Shown here one piece after another: positions 28,343-37,207 of a stretch of DNA of 64,000 bases. The notes beneath the pieces are model-generated. The model did not search any database. It saw only the letters and a program-made list of their open reading frames with translations, and had not been told where the DNA came from. The stretch lies in NCBI RefSeq assembly GCF_003966125.1, contig NZ_RXMA01000002.1, positions 254,469-318,468 on the forward strand, in the 5' to 3' direction. The stretch's first letter is position 1, and every line of letters begins with the position of its first letter. The position numbers were made by a program, and so were the translations under genes. The DNA comes from Azospirillum griseum. Lineage in GTDB: Bacteria > Pseudomonadota > Alphaproteobacteria > Azospirillales > Azospirillaceae.

Positions 28343-29749
28343 TCAATCCTCGTCGCGATGGCGCGACCGCTGCGGCCGCGCGCCCGGCTGGAACAGCGGC
28401 ATCAACTCGCCCAGATGGTGGAGTTCCACCGTCTTCAAACCGTTGTCGCCGCGCCCGCCCCGCGTTCCCGTTCGTCTAGCCGGAAAAATCGCGGAGGAAA
28501 AGCCCAGCTTGGCGGCCTCCTTCAATCGGGTGTCGCTTTGACCGACGGCGCGCACCTCGCCCGACAGGCCAAGCTCGCCAAAGACCACGGCGTCGGCGGG
28601 GACCGGCTCCCCGGTCAGCGACGACACCAGGGCCGCCGCCACCGCCAGATCCGCCGCCGGTTCGGTGACGCGCAGGCCGCCCGCCACGTTCAGATAGACG
28701 TCGTTGGCCCCGATCTGCACGCCACAGCGGGCCTCCAGCACCGCCAGCACCATGGCCAGACGCGCCGAATCCCAGCCGACGACCGCGCGGCGCGGCGTGC
28801 CCAGCGGCGAGGGTGCGACCAGCGCCTGCACCTCCACCAGCACCGGGCGGGTGCCTTCCATGCCCGCGAACACCGCAGCGCCCGACACGTCGCCGCGCCG
28901 TTCGGCCAGAAACAGGGCCGACGGGTTGGCGACCTCGCCCAGCCCGGCGTCGCCCATCTCGAACACGCCGATCTCGTCGGTGGGGCCGAAGCGGTTCTTC
29001 ACCGCGCGCAGAATGCGGAACTGGTGGCCGCGCTCGCCTTCGAAATACAGCACGGTGTCGACCATGTGTTCGAGCACGCGCGGCCCGGCGATCATGCCTT
29101 CCTTGGTGACGTGGCCGACCAGCAGCAGAACGGTCCCGCGCCGCTTGGCGACGCGAATCAGCTCCTGCGCGCTGGCGCGGACCTGGGCCACCGTGCCGGG
29201 GGCGCTGTCCAGACTGTCCACATACATGGTCTGGATCGAATCGATGACGATCACCTCCGGCCCGTTGCCCTCGTCCAGCGAGGCGACGATGTCGCGCACG
29301 TTGGTGGCCGAGGCCAGCGACACCGGGGCCGCCGCGCAGCCCAGACGCTGGGCGCGCAACCGCACCTGATCCACCGCCTCCTCACCCGAGACATAGGCGC
29401 AGCGGTGGGCCTGCGACAGCCGCGCCATCGCCTGGAGCAGCAGGGTGGATTTGCCGATGCCGGGATCGCCGCCGATCAAAATGGCCGAGCCGGGAACCAG
29501 ACCGCCGCCGCACACCCGGTCAAACTCGGCGATGCCGGTCTTGCGGCGCGGCGGCGCGCTGCTGACGCCGTCCAGCCCGACAAACTCCAACCGCCGCCCG
29601 CGCCCGGCCCCCAACCCCTTGGGGGCGGACTCCGGGGCTGCCTCCTCCACCAGGCTGTTCCACTCGCCGCAGGAATCGCACTTGCCCGCCCATTTGGGAA
29701 AGGAGGAGCCGCAAGCCTGGCAGACATATCGGGTGGTGGGCTTCGCCAC
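28343..29749 (-). CDS. radA: DNA repair protein RadA/Sms
   Basis: RadA is a RecA-like ATPase that helps process recombination intermediates. The 468-residue protein has the N-terminal zinc finger Cys10, Cys13, Cys24, Cys27 (YVCQACGSSF, KCDSCGEW), Walker A 'IGGDPGIGKSTLLLQ' near 92-102, the KNRFG motif ('VKNRFGPTDEIGVFEM') and a C-terminal Lon-like domain. The length is normal. It probably starts the radA-cvpA-purF transcript; the gap upstream is 122 bp. Confidence 0.96.
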   Translation of the reverse strand: MAKPTTRYVCQACGSSFPKWAGKCDSCGEWNSLVEEAAPESAPKGLGAGRGRRLEFVGLDGVSSAPPRRKTGIAEFDRVCGGGLVPGSAILIGGDPGIGKSTLLLQAMARLSQAHRCAYVSGEEAVDQVRLRAQRLGCAAAPVSLASATNVRDIVASLDEGNGPEVIVIDSIQTMYVDSLDSAPGTVAQVRASAQELIRVAKRRGTVLLLVGHVTKEGMIAGPRVLEHMVDTVLYFEGERGHQFRILRAVKNRFGPTDEIGVFEMGDAGLGEVANPSALFLAERRGDVSGAAVFAGMEGTRPVLVEVQALVAPSPLGTPRRAVVGWDSARLAMVLAVLEARCGVQIGANDVYLNVAGGLRVTEPAADLAVAAALVSSLTGEPVPADAVVFGELGLSGEVRAVGQSDTRLKEAAKLGFSSAIFPARRTGTRGGRGDNGLKTVELHHLGELMPLFQPGARPQRSRHRDED

Positions 29750-29871
29750 AGCGGTGGTGATCCTGCGCGGGGTCTGGGAAACGCCCCCTCATATAGCAAG
29801 CCGCCCGCCGGATTCCTACGCCGGATGGCGCAAGGCTCCGGTGAGGATTCCGGTGGCGGCGGCCCCTTGGG

Positions 29872-30498
29872 TCAGTGCACGGACACCTGATGGGTCAGGA
29901 AATGGATGGCCGGTCCGCCAAAGCGCGGTTCGACGCGGGCGTTTTCGACGAACCCCTTGCGCAACAGCAGCGCGGCGACGCGGGGGTCGGCGGTTTCGAT
30001 CGCGATGTTGGGATGACGCTCCAGGGTCTGGTTGATGATCTGGATGCCGGAGCGCCCCTTTTCCTTGGCGGCACCGACGAAGACGCCGTGGGCAAGGTGG
30101 CGCAGACCGACATGGCCCTGGGACAGCGCCTGCTCCATCGCCCACATCCGATGCACCCGCCGCCAGGAACAGGCCCGGACCACCGCCGGGATCAGGCGGC
30201 TGAGGGTGAGCCAGGAGAAATGATGGTCGGCCTCCACGCTGCGCCCGATCACGGCGCAGGCCTCCGCCCCCGGTGTCAGGTAGAACAGCGCGCCGGACTC
30301 GGCGATGGCCCCCAGATAGATCCGCAGATAGTCGGCGATGGCCGCGTCGCGGCGGTCGTCCTCGCGGAACACCCAGGCGTTGTGCGGCTCCCGCCGGAAG
30401 GCCTCGACCAGAATGGCGATCACCCGCTCGTCCGGCGCGGTCAGGACTTCCAACCGGTCGGCGCTGGCCGGGGTGTCGGTGGTGGGCGGGATGGTCAT
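29872..30498 (-). CDS. GNAT family N-acetyltransferase
   Basis: This 208-residue protein has the GNAT arrangement: a helical N-terminal half, then 'HLAHGVFVGAAKEKGRSGIQIIN', equivalent to the acetyl-CoA loop region (R/Q-x-x-G/A as KGRSG), and 'ETADPRVAALLLRKGFVENAR', where 'LLRKGF' is the usual late-domain signature. The ATG at 30498 overlaps the stop of the ATPase-GNAT gene by 4 bp, so the two are coupled. Its substrate is unknown. Confidence 0.8.
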   Translation of the reverse strand: MTIPPTTDTPASADRLEVLTAPDERVIAILVEAFRREPHNAWVFREDDRRDAAIADYLRIYLGAIAESGALFYLTPGAEACAVIGRSVEADHHFSWLTLSRLIPAVVRACSWRRVHRMWAMEQALSQGHVGLRHLAHGVFVGAAKEKGRSGIQIINQTLERHPNIAIETADPRVAALLLRKGFVENARVEPRFGGPAIHFLTHQVSVH

Positions 30499-32027
30499 GG
30501 CGTCGGCTCCTGCGGGACGGTGTCCGGGAAGGAGGCCCCAAAGACCTCCCGGTCGATCCGCCGCCGTTCGGCGACGACATGGTCGTACAGCGGACGGCAG
30601 GCGGTGGCGATGCGTTCCCCGGCCAGATCGGGAATGACGTTGTTCAGATACTGGTAAATCAGGGTGTCGCCGCCGGGTTCCGGCGCGTTGGGAAACACCC
30701 CGGCGATGCTGAAGCCCAACCGTTCGATGGAGTCCGCCATCACGGCGGTGGCCGGATCGCCCAAGGGCAGTTCCAGCAACACCGTGGCGACGCCATCGGC
30801 GCAGAAGCGGCGCAGGAACCCGGCGATCACCGCCACCGCGTCGCGGCCATAGACCTTGACCGTCATCAGCACATGCCCCCAGGCCAGCAGACCGCTTTCG
30901 ACCGTCAGTTCGGTCGGCTGGTCGGGGATCGCCACCGCAGCCGGGTCCGCGAGCGTCACCGGCTCCCCGGTGGCGGTCAGGATGTCGGCGATCACGTCGC
31001 GATGCCGGGCCGGGGCGTAGACCGTGCGCGGCGGACCCGGATGGAATGGGATGTAGAAGGCGACCTCGGACTGACGGACCGCCCCGCCGCCGGACGAGCC
31101 GGGGGTCAGCTCCCACTCGGTGCTGACGCTGGCGAGGTGAACATGGATCGGCACGCCGCCGAACCGCAGCGCGCCGCGCTGGGACACGGTGTGCGCCGTC
31201 ACCGCGTTGGCGAGCGCGCCCAGGCAGCCGCGTTCCCGCGCGATGTCGTTCAGGGCCTGCAACAGGCGCTGAACCAAAATCGGGTTGCCGCGCGCCACCG
31301 GGGCGACCACCAGATCCGTGGCCTCCGGTGCGTGGGGCAAGCTGGAGAAATCAAGGCAACTGTGGCCGACGACCGTCCCGGACTCGTCCAGCGCCACCAC
31401 GCTGGCCATCAGGCCGTCGGCGTTGCGGCGCACCAGTTCCGGCGGGTCATACAGGTGATCGTCCGGCTTGGTGTAGCCGTAGGCCAGCCACGCGCAGCGC
31501 GCGACACCGGGCGCGTCCACCGGACGGAAGGGGCGCAGGTCGATTTGGGAACGGCGAGCGGCCTTGCCATCCGCCGCCGGGGCGATGTCTTCCGGAGCCT
31601 CCAGAACGGTCAATGGCTGGCCGGGCAGACGGAAGCGCAGATCGAAGCGCTTGCCTTGCCGTCCGAGATTGCGGAACTCCGCCTCGTCGCAGGATTTCCA
31701 GGCGAGATGAAGGCCAAGACCGCGCAGATCGGGATCCTCGACCGAATAGGGAACCGCCTCCGTCGGGTCAAAGGGCAGGCCCCAATCCTGAACCTGCACC
31801 GAAAACACCGCGCCATCGACGCGGGCCGACACCCGGATCACCCCCAGCTCATTGGCCGGGTAGGCGTGATGGACCGAATTGACCACCACCTCCTCCACCA
31901 CCAGTTCCAGCCGGGCACGCTTTTCCGGGGCAAGCCCCAACCGGTCGGCGGCGGCCAGACAAGCGGCCTGCGCCACGGCCACGGCGTGTTCACGGTTCGG
32001 CAGATCCAGTTGGAACAACTCCGCCAT
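30495..32027 (-). CDS. RsbW-like ATP-binding protein fused to GNAT-like domains
   Basis: This 510-residue protein is a fusion. Residues ~1-135 form a GHKL ATPase of the anti-sigma/RsbW type: N-box 'EEVVVNSVHHAY', G1 'VQDWGLPFDP', and G2 'RGLGLHLAWK'. Residues ~160-310 resemble a GNAT fold ('IDLRPFRPVDAPGVARCAW', 'DLVVAPVARGNPILVQRLL'), and ~390-480 look like a second degenerate one ('SIERLGFSIAGVFPN'). It is translationally coupled to a separate GNAT gene. The start at 32027 gives 'MAELFQLDLPNREHAV'. The architecture suggests a kinase or switch protein linked to acyltransfer, but its target is unknown. Confidence 0.78.
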   Translation of the reverse strand: MAELFQLDLPNREHAVAVAQAACLAAADRLGLAPEKRARLELVVEEVVVNSVHHAYPANELGVIRVSARVDGAVFSVQVQDWGLPFDPTEAVPYSVEDPDLRGLGLHLAWKSCDEAEFRNLGRQGKRFDLRFRLPGQPLTVLEAPEDIAPAADGKAARRSQIDLRPFRPVDAPGVARCAWLAYGYTKPDDHLYDPPELVRRNADGLMASVVALDESGTVVGHSCLDFSSLPHAPEATDLVVAPVARGNPILVQRLLQALNDIARERGCLGALANAVTAHTVSQRGALRFGGVPIHVHLASVSTEWELTPGSSGGGAVRQSEVAFYIPFHPGPPRTVYAPARHRDVIADILTATGEPVTLADPAAVAIPDQPTELTVESGLLAWGHVLMTVKVYGRDAVAVIAGFLRRFCADGVATVLLELPLGDPATAVMADSIERLGFSIAGVFPNAPEPGGDTLIYQYLNNVIPDLAGERIATACRPLYDHVVAERRRIDREVFGASFPDTVPQEPTP

Positions 32028-32164
32028 CGCATTCCCTTTCTGCGGTGCACGAACGGACCCTGCCACAGGCAACCGCCGACGGGGAGGCGAAATTCGCGGG
32101 ACTCCTGCCAAGCCGGGCCGAGTGTGGTAAAAGCACGCTCACTGTTTTGTTGTGAGGATTTTTC

Positions 32165-32977
32165 GTGGCGGACAAGGAAGGCAAACGCATCGTCCTGCAT
32201 GGACCCGAGGCGTTCGAGGGCATTCGCAAGGCGTGCCGGTTGGCGGCGGAAACGCTGGATTATCTGATTCCGCACGTCGTGCCGGGGGTCAGCACCGGCC
32301 ATCTCGACCGGCTGGTCGAAACGTTCCAGCGCGACCATGGCGGCATCCCCGCCACCATCGGCTATCACGGCTACCCCAAGGCCTGCTGCATCTCCCCCAA
32401 CCACGTCGTCAACCACGGCATCCCCAGCGACGACAAGCGGCTGGCCAACGGCGACATCGTGAACATCGACGTCACCGTCATCCTGGATGGCTGGTACGGC
32501 GACACGAGCCGGATGTATTTCGTCGGCGACGCCGTGGGGGTGAAGGCGCGCAAGCTGGTCGATCTGACCTATCGCTGCATGATGGCCGGGATCGCCCAGG
32601 CCAAGCCCGGCAACCATCTGGGCGACATCGGCCACGCCATCCAGACCCTGGCGGAGGCCAACCGCTGTTCGGTGGTGCGCGATTACGGCGGGCACGGCAT
32701 CGGCCGCGTGTTCCACGACGCCCCGCACGTCGATCATTTCGGAAAGCGCGGGACCGGCGTTCTGCTGGAACCCGGCATGGTCTTCACCGTCGAGCCGATG
32801 ATCAACGCCGGTCGGCACGAGGTGAAAACCCTGTCCGACGGCTGGACGACGGTGACGCGCGACCGCTCGCTGTCGGCCCAGTTCGAACACCAGATCGGCA
32901 TCACCGAGGACGGGTGCGAGATCTTCACCCTGTCCCCCGCCGGCTTCACCCAACCACCCTATGGTTCCGCAGCATGA
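32165..32977 (+). CDS. map: Methionine aminopeptidase Map
   Basis: Map removes the initiator methionine from new proteins. The 270-residue protein has the expected residues: His84 (VVNHGI), metal ligands Asp102 (NIDVT), Asp113 (GDTSR), His177 (GGHGIG), Glu210 (TVEP) and Glu241 (QFEHQIGIT). The start codon is GTG at 32165 with AGG 7 nt upstream. The stop overlaps the NUDIX start by 4 bp. It diverges from the ATPase-GNAT gene. Confidence 0.96.
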   Translation: MADKEGKRIVLHGPEAFEGIRKACRLAAETLDYLIPHVVPGVSTGHLDRLVETFQRDHGGIPATIGYHGYPKACCISPNHVVNHGIPSDDKRLANGDIVNIDVTVILDGWYGDTSRMYFVGDAVGVKARKLVDLTYRCMMAGIAQAKPGNHLGDIGHAIQTLAEANRCSVVRDYGGHGIGRVFHDAPHVDHFGKRGTGVLLEPGMVFTVEPMINAGRHEVKTLSDGWTTVTRDRSLSAQFEHQIGITEDGCEIFTLSPAGFTQPPYGSAA

Positions 32978-33582
32978 GCGACGATTCCGCGCAGGACGAG
33001 CTGAAGCCCTGGAAAGTTCTCGCCAGTCGTGATCTTCTCGACGCCAGCCCCTACCTCAAGGTGCGGGCCGAGACGATCGAATTGCCGAATGGCCGCCAGG
33101 TGGACAGCTTCTATCAAGTGGAACAGCCCGACTACGCCCTGATGTTCGTGGAAACCGACGACGGCCGCGTCATCATGCTGCGCACCTACAAGCACGGCGC
33201 GCGCCGGGTCAGCCTGACCTTTCCGGCGGGAGCCATCGCGCCGGGCGAGGATCCGCTGGAGGCCGCCAAGCGCGAGCTGTTGGAGGAAACCGGCTACGCC
33301 GCCGACGATTGGACCGCGCTGGGCGATTACGTCGTCCAGGGCAACCATCGGGGCTGTGCCTGCCACATGTTCCACGCCAAGAACGCCCGCAAGGTGGCCG
33401 AACCCGACAGCGGCGATCTGGAGGACATGCGGATCGAACTGCACACGACCAAGGAACTGATCGACGCGGCGGCGCGCGGGGATTACGCCTTTCTTCCGGT
33501 GATCGCCATGCTGGGGGCGATGCTGCTGCCCGATCTGCGCGCCGGTCTGGGGCTGGCCGCCAGCAAAACCACCACCACCTGA
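32974..33582 (+). CDS. NUDIX hydrolase
   Basis: This 202-residue protein has the complete Nudix box G-x5-E-x7-R-E-U-x-E-E-x-G-U, seen as GAIAPGEDPLEAAKRELLEE followed by TGY. The N-terminal part is like ADP-ribose pyrophosphatase-type members ('YQVEQPDYALMFVETDDGRVIM'). The ATG at 32974 overlaps the map stop by 4 bp, so the two are cotranslated. The exact nucleotide substrate is not indicated. Confidence 0.92.
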   Translation: MSDDSAQDELKPWKVLASRDLLDASPYLKVRAETIELPNGRQVDSFYQVEQPDYALMFVETDDGRVIMLRTYKHGARRVSLTFPAGAIAPGEDPLEAAKRELLEETGYAADDWTALGDYVVQGNHRGCACHMFHAKNARKVAEPDSGDLEDMRIELHTTKELIDAAARGDYAFLPVIAMLGAMLLPDLRAGLGLAASKTTTT

Positions 33583-33619
33583 TGGCGGCGAAACGGGAGG
33601 GGCTGCGTCCGCTTTGCTC

Positions 33620-34480
33620 TCAGCGTACCGCCTGACGGACGAAGCGGTCGATGTCGTCCAGCACCGGCGCGTTGCCGCGCAAAGGGCGCGCCAGCGCCAA
33701 CAGAATTCCCGCGTGGTTGACGGACGGATAGAGGCGCAGTTCGGCTTGCGCCCCGGCCCCGTTCAGCGCCGCATCGAGTTGTCGGCTGTTGCGAGGACGG
33801 ACGCGGTCATCGTCCTCGCCGTGCAGGAGCAACGTCGGCGGAGCCGCTCGGCTTGCGAAACGGATCGGTTGGGTTTCCTCGGGGCTGGGCCAACGGGAAA
33901 AGGTGGCGATGGTGGCCGGATCGTCGAGGGGCAGGAAATCGAACGGCCCGGCGAGCGTGACAAGGCCACGAACCGCCAGGCGGTCCTCCCCCAACCAACG
34001 GGTGTCCAGCGCCAGCATGGCGGCGTTGTAGGCACCCGCCGAGTGCCCTGCGAGAATCAGACGCCCGCCATCGCCCCCGAAACTGGACGCGTTGCGCCTC
34101 GTCCAGCGCAACGCCTGGGCGCAATCCTCCAGGAACGAGGGGAACCGCACCTCGGGAACGAGACGATAGTCTGGAATGACCACCAGATACCCGCGCGCGG
34201 CCAGGGCCTGCCCGACAAAGCTGTAATCCTGCCGACGCCCGCTGTTCCAGGCACCGCCATAGAAAAAGAGGATCACCGGCAGGGATTCGGTCGCGGTCAC
34301 GGGCCGGTAGATGTCGAGGCGCTGGCGGGGAAGCGCGCCATAGGCGACGCCCTTGCCGACAAGATCCGCCGCAGGGTCCTTTGGAACCAGCAGGTTGAAC
34401 GCCGTCAGCGGTCGCACCACAGCCAGCCCCACCAAACCCGCAAGGACGGCCAGCGCCCCGACAATCCACACAAGCCTCAT
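33620..34480 (-). CDS. Membrane-anchored alpha/beta-hydrolase (esterase/lipase type)
   Basis: This 286-residue protein starts with a hydrophobic helix (residues ~3-22, WIVGALAVLAGLVGLAVV), either an anchor or an uncleaved signal. The hydrolase core has 'FFYGGAWNSG' (the HGG-W oxyanion region with Tyr in place of His), the nucleophile elbow 'AGHSAGAY', an Asp in 'LHGEDDDRVRP' and His in 'SVNHAGI'. The ATG at 34480 was preferred to an adjacent GTG. It is the last of five co-oriented genes behind the ECF-type promoter; membership in that operon is probable but not shown. Confidence 0.85.
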   Translation of the reverse strand: MRLVWIVGALAVLAGLVGLAVVRPLTAFNLLVPKDPAADLVGKGVAYGALPRQRLDIYRPVTATESLPVILFFYGGAWNSGRRQDYSFVGQALAARGYLVVIPDYRLVPEVRFPSFLEDCAQALRWTRRNASSFGGDGGRLILAGHSAGAYNAAMLALDTRWLGEDRLAVRGLVTLAGPFDFLPLDDPATIATFSRWPSPEETQPIRFASRAAPPTLLLHGEDDDRVRPRNSRQLDAALNGAGAQAELRLYPSVNHAGILLALARPLRGNAPVLDDIDRFVRQAVR

Positions 34481-34516
34481 GTCCACCGCCTCACGATGCG
34501 TCGCCAGACGTTGATT

Positions 34517-34969
34517 TTATTGCCCGACCACCGTCCGTTGCATCGGGGCCAACAGCGCAATCAGGCGGTTTTGCACGGTGAACGGAATGTTCTGTTGCTC
34601 CATCGCCGCTTGAAAATCCTCAGCCAGGGCGTTGAATTCGGCGTTGCGCAGAGTGAGTCCGGCGTGGGCCTGCTCCATCGAACGACCAGCATAGACGCAG
34701 GGGCCGCCGCTGATGTGGCAAAATTGCTCGGCCAATTGGCTTTTCAGCCGTTTGATGTCGGTGTCGACGAAACGGCCCTTGATGCGGGAGTCCGCCAGCA
34801 CACGGTCAACCCCGTCGTTGACGATGCGGACGATGCCTTCCTTGCCGCCCAGATCCTCGAACAGGTTGGCGGCGGAGACCGGGGTGGCGAGGGCAAGGGC
34901 GGCGGCGAAAAGTCCGACCAGCAGAGCGGCGAGCCGGGGTGCGGCCCGACCGTGGTGAAGCAAGGTCAT
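34517..34969 (-). CDS. Secreted group 1 truncated hemoglobin
   Basis: This 150-residue protein joins a signal peptide (residues 1-34, hydrophobic LAALLVGLFAAALALA, cut after ...PVSAA) to a truncated globin. The globin part shows 'LFEDLGGKEGIVRIV', 'ADSRIKGRF', 'QFCHISGGPCVYAGRSM' and the likely proximal His in 'QAHAGL'. Globins exported to the periplasm are unusual; heme and O2/NO binding are inferred from the family. The ATG at 34969 lies just after the DUF3034 gene (64 bp), in the ECF-linked operon. Two cysteines, in FCHISGGPC, might form a disulfide. Confidence 0.85.
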   Translation of the reverse strand: MTLLHHGRAAPRLAALLVGLFAAALALATPVSAANLFEDLGGKEGIVRIVNDGVDRVLADSRIKGRFVDTDIKRLKSQLAEQFCHISGGPCVYAGRSMEQAHAGLTLRNAEFNALAEDFQAAMEQQNIPFTVQNRLIALLAPMQRTVVGQ

Positions 34970-35033
34970 GGTGGGGTTCCTGAACTGTGGCAACGTCCGG
35001 CCCCGACCGGGACCGGAGGGAAAGTGCGGGCGG

Positions 35034-35936
35034 TCAGAAGCCGACTTGCAGCGAAGCGTAGACGCCGTTCTGCCGCTTCTTCGTGGCGATGTCGCCCAAA
35101 TCGACATAGGCCAGCGTCAGCGAGGCGTTCTTGTTCAGGAAATAGGCGGCGAAAACGTCGAACGCCCGGTTTTCCTTGGCAAAGCCCAGATTGTCCGGCT
35201 TCATGCGGTATTCCGCACCGACCGCCAGCTTCCGGCTGACGAGATAGGCGACGGACCCTTCAAACTCCGGACGGTACGCGTCGTTGCGGTCGCCGCCAAA
35301 GCCGAGCAACCCGTATTGGTTCCCGCGCGTCAACCGCAGCGTGGCGTTGACCAGCAGACTCTGATCGAGAAACAACTTGGTTGCGGCAACGTAATAGTCG
35401 ATCCCATTGGCGTCCTTGGCCCCGACGGCCTTCAGGATGCGGTCCTGCGTGTTGGCCTTGTACTGGATGCCGAAAGCGGTTTGCGGCAACCAACTGTCCT
35501 GATCATACACGGCGTCGCCGAACAGCCGGACCTTGGCCCCCAAAACATTCTGTTCAAAGCGGAAACCGTTGCCGATGCCCAACTGTGCCCCGGTCTTGCC
35601 GGTGTCGAAGGTCTGCCGGGCGTAGGACAGTTCCACCCGGTCGAACAGACCAACCGACAGACCGGCGGAATGCAGCGAAAAGTCGCGCAGCCCGACATAG
35701 GTGTAATGGGCGTTCGCCCCGATGGAATCGCTGGTCCCATAGCCGGTGACGAGCGCCCAGGGAACCAGGCCACCACCGCCGGCCCCTTCCACTTGCGAGA
35801 CGCCTCCGGTCGCCAACAGCTTGCCGCTGTCAAACAGATCGGGCTTGGCCATGGTGTCGGCGCGGGCACCGCCGACGGCGACCACCGCCGTCAGGGCTGC
35901 CGCCAGAAAGGCGGCGCGCGCGTTGTGGCTGGTCAT
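35034..35936 (-). CDS. DUF3034 family protein, probable outer-membrane barrel
   Basis: The 300-residue protein has a signal peptide ('AAFLAAALTAVVAVGGARA') and then many alternating short strands with aromatic ends ('HYTYVGLRDFSLHSAGLSVG', 'VELSYARQTF', 'SLTLAYVDLGDIA'). It ends in 'ASLQVGF', a terminal Phe as in many outer-membrane barrels. This fits the DUF3034 family; its function is not known. The ATG at 35936 has GGAG 9 nt upstream. It lies between the cytochrome c gene (32 bp) and the secreted globin gene, suggesting a joint role at the envelope. Confidence 0.82.
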   Translation of the reverse strand: MTSHNARAAFLAAALTAVVAVGGARADTMAKPDLFDSGKLLATGGVSQVEGAGGGGLVPWALVTGYGTSDSIGANAHYTYVGLRDFSLHSAGLSVGLFDRVELSYARQTFDTGKTGAQLGIGNGFRFEQNVLGAKVRLFGDAVYDQDSWLPQTAFGIQYKANTQDRILKAVGAKDANGIDYYVAATKLFLDQSLLVNATLRLTRGNQYGLLGFGGDRNDAYRPEFEGSVAYLVSRKLAVGAEYRMKPDNLGFAKENRAFDVFAAYFLNKNASLTLAYVDLGDIATKKRQNGVYASLQVGF

Positions 35937-35968
35937 GGTGCTGCACTCCGTGTGTCTCGTCATGGGGG

Positions 35969-36343
35969 TCACGGCGACTGTCGTTTCAAAAAGGCGATGA
36001 TGTCGGCGCGCGCCACCGCGTCGGCGACGCGGTAATTCATGCGTTGGCCGGGAATCACCGACTGCGGATCCGCCAGCCAACGGTCCAGGCTGTCCTCGGT
36101 CCAGACGAGATCCGACGCCTTGAGGGCGGGGGAATAGGCGAAGCCGGGAACGCCGCCCGCCTTGCGCCCCACCACCCCGCGATGGGCCGGGCCGATGCGG
36201 CTGGTGTCCAGAGAATGGCAGGCGACGCAGCGCTGCTCGTACAGCGTCGCGCCGCGCTCCGCGTCGGCGGCCTGCGCCGCCATTGGCGTGCAGAGCAGCG
36301 TCAACGCCGTCCACAGGGCGGCGCTTTGGCACGTTCGTGTCAT
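35969..36343 (-). CDS. Periplasmic class I cytochrome c, single heme
   Basis: The 124-residue protein has a signal peptide (MTRTCQSAALWTALTLLCTP, cut near AAQA/ADA), one heme-attachment motif CVACH and a likely axial Met in 'IPGQRMNYRV', as in small class I cytochromes ('DLVWTEDSLDRWLADPQSVIPGQRM' pattern). It should be periplasmic and pass electrons; partners are unknown. It is second in the ECF-linked operon, 98 bp past the ferritin-like gene, with a hairpin between. Confidence 0.9.
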   Translation of the reverse strand: MTRTCQSAALWTALTLLCTPMAAQAADAERGATLYEQRCVACHSLDTSRIGPAHRGVVGRKAGGVPGFAYSPALKASDLVWTEDSLDRWLADPQSVIPGQRMNYRVADAVARADIIAFLKRQSP

Positions 36344-36390
36344 GGTTGGAAAAACTCCACTGCCCCGCCTGGTGGGGCCAATGCACAATG

Positions 36391-36425
36391 GCCGGGGTGT
36401 CCGATCCGTTTCCGGGGACCCCGGC
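36391..36425 (-). terminator. Hairpin between ferritin-like and cytochrome c genes
   Basis: GCCGGGGT (36391-36398) pairs with ACCCCGGC (36418-36425), starting 17 nt past the ferritin-like stop. A smaller hairpin CCCC/GGGG follows at 36363-36377. There is no T-run. It may be a partial terminator or RNA-processing site that makes the first gene more abundant than the rest. Confidence 0.4.
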
Positions 36426-36441
36426 AGTGAACGCCCGCCCC

Positions 36442-37059
36442 TCAGGCGCCGAAGGACAGTGGGCCGGTGGGCAACGGCAGGCCCAGCACGCCTGACAGCG
36501 CCGTCCAGTGCATGGTTTCATCGGCGGCCAGACGGGCGGCGACCTGCTTCAACATCCCTTCGGAAAAGGATGGGATGACACCGAGATAGGCGTTGGCGGC
36601 CCCCAGTTCCAGTTTGGCGGCCAAGCGCAACACGTCGTCCTGCGTCTTCAAAGATCCGGCGTTCAACGCCTTGGCAACGTCGGCCTGACTCTTGGGAGCG
36701 ACCGGCTTGCCACCCATCTTTTCGATGGTGCTGACCAGCGCATCGCGATGGCCCTTGTGATGGGATTGGAACAGCTTGGCAGCGTCAAGCGCCTTGCCCT
36801 TCACCAGGCCGCTTTCGGCCCCGATCTGGTAGGCGGCGATCGCTTCATGCTCCAACCCCAGCGCGACGTTGAGAATGTCGATGTCGCCCTGCATGGGGGC
36901 GGCCGAGGCCGATCCGGTTGGCATGGCAACCCCGCCGATCATGGCGACGGCGGCGGCGGACAGCATGGCCTTGCCGGTGTGCCGGAACAAGGTCCGCCGC
37001 CCCAGATCGATGTTCGGCAGCGTGACCGGGGCCAACGTGGTGACAAGGGGATTCGACAT
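36442..37059 (-). CDS. Ferritin-like domain protein with Tat-type signal
   Basis: The 205-residue protein has an N-terminal 'LGRRTLFRHTGKAMLSAAAVAMIGG', whose RRTLFR and following hydrophobic run look like a twin-arginine export signal. The mature part is helical with 'LGLEHEAIAAYQIG', 'SHHKGHRDAL' and 'LELGAANAYLG', carrying the Glu and His pattern of ferritin-like domains (PF13668-type). Iron storage or oxidation in the periplasm is an inference. GGAG lies 6 nt before the ATG at 37059. It heads the operon and its promoter motif (37119-37155) matches that of the sigma gene. Confidence 0.82.
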   Translation of the reverse strand: MSNPLVTTLAPVTLPNIDLGRRTLFRHTGKAMLSAAAVAMIGGVAMPTGSASAAPMQGDIDILNVALGLEHEAIAAYQIGAESGLVKGKALDAAKLFQSHHKGHRDALVSTIEKMGGKPVAPKSQADVAKALNAGSLKTQDDVLRLAAKLELGAANAYLGVIPSFSEGMLKQVAARLAADETMHWTALSGVLGLPLPTGPLSFGA

Positions 37060-37118
37060 GATGCACTCCTGCGCGGCGCGGCCTGGGGCCGACGCCGTCC
37101 GTGGTTGAGGTCCGATTG

Positions 37119-37155
37119 CACCACCCTTACGTCCGGGTTTTTCCGCATGGATGCG
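37119..37155 (-). promoter_or_regulatory. Predicted ECF sigma promoter of the ferritin-like operon
   Basis: On the minus strand, CGCATCCA (37155-37148), 13 nt, then GGACGTAAGGG (37134-37124), followed by TGGTG. The same two blocks occur before the sigma gene in the opposite direction. CGTA at 37131-37128 would be the -10 core, giving a start of transcription near 37121 and a ~62-nt leader. Predicted from shared sequence only. Confidence 0.65.
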
Positions 37156-37207
37156 GTGGCACGCAAAAAAAGCGGTCCGCAATTTTTTCCCATCCAGCCG
37201 CCCTGAA

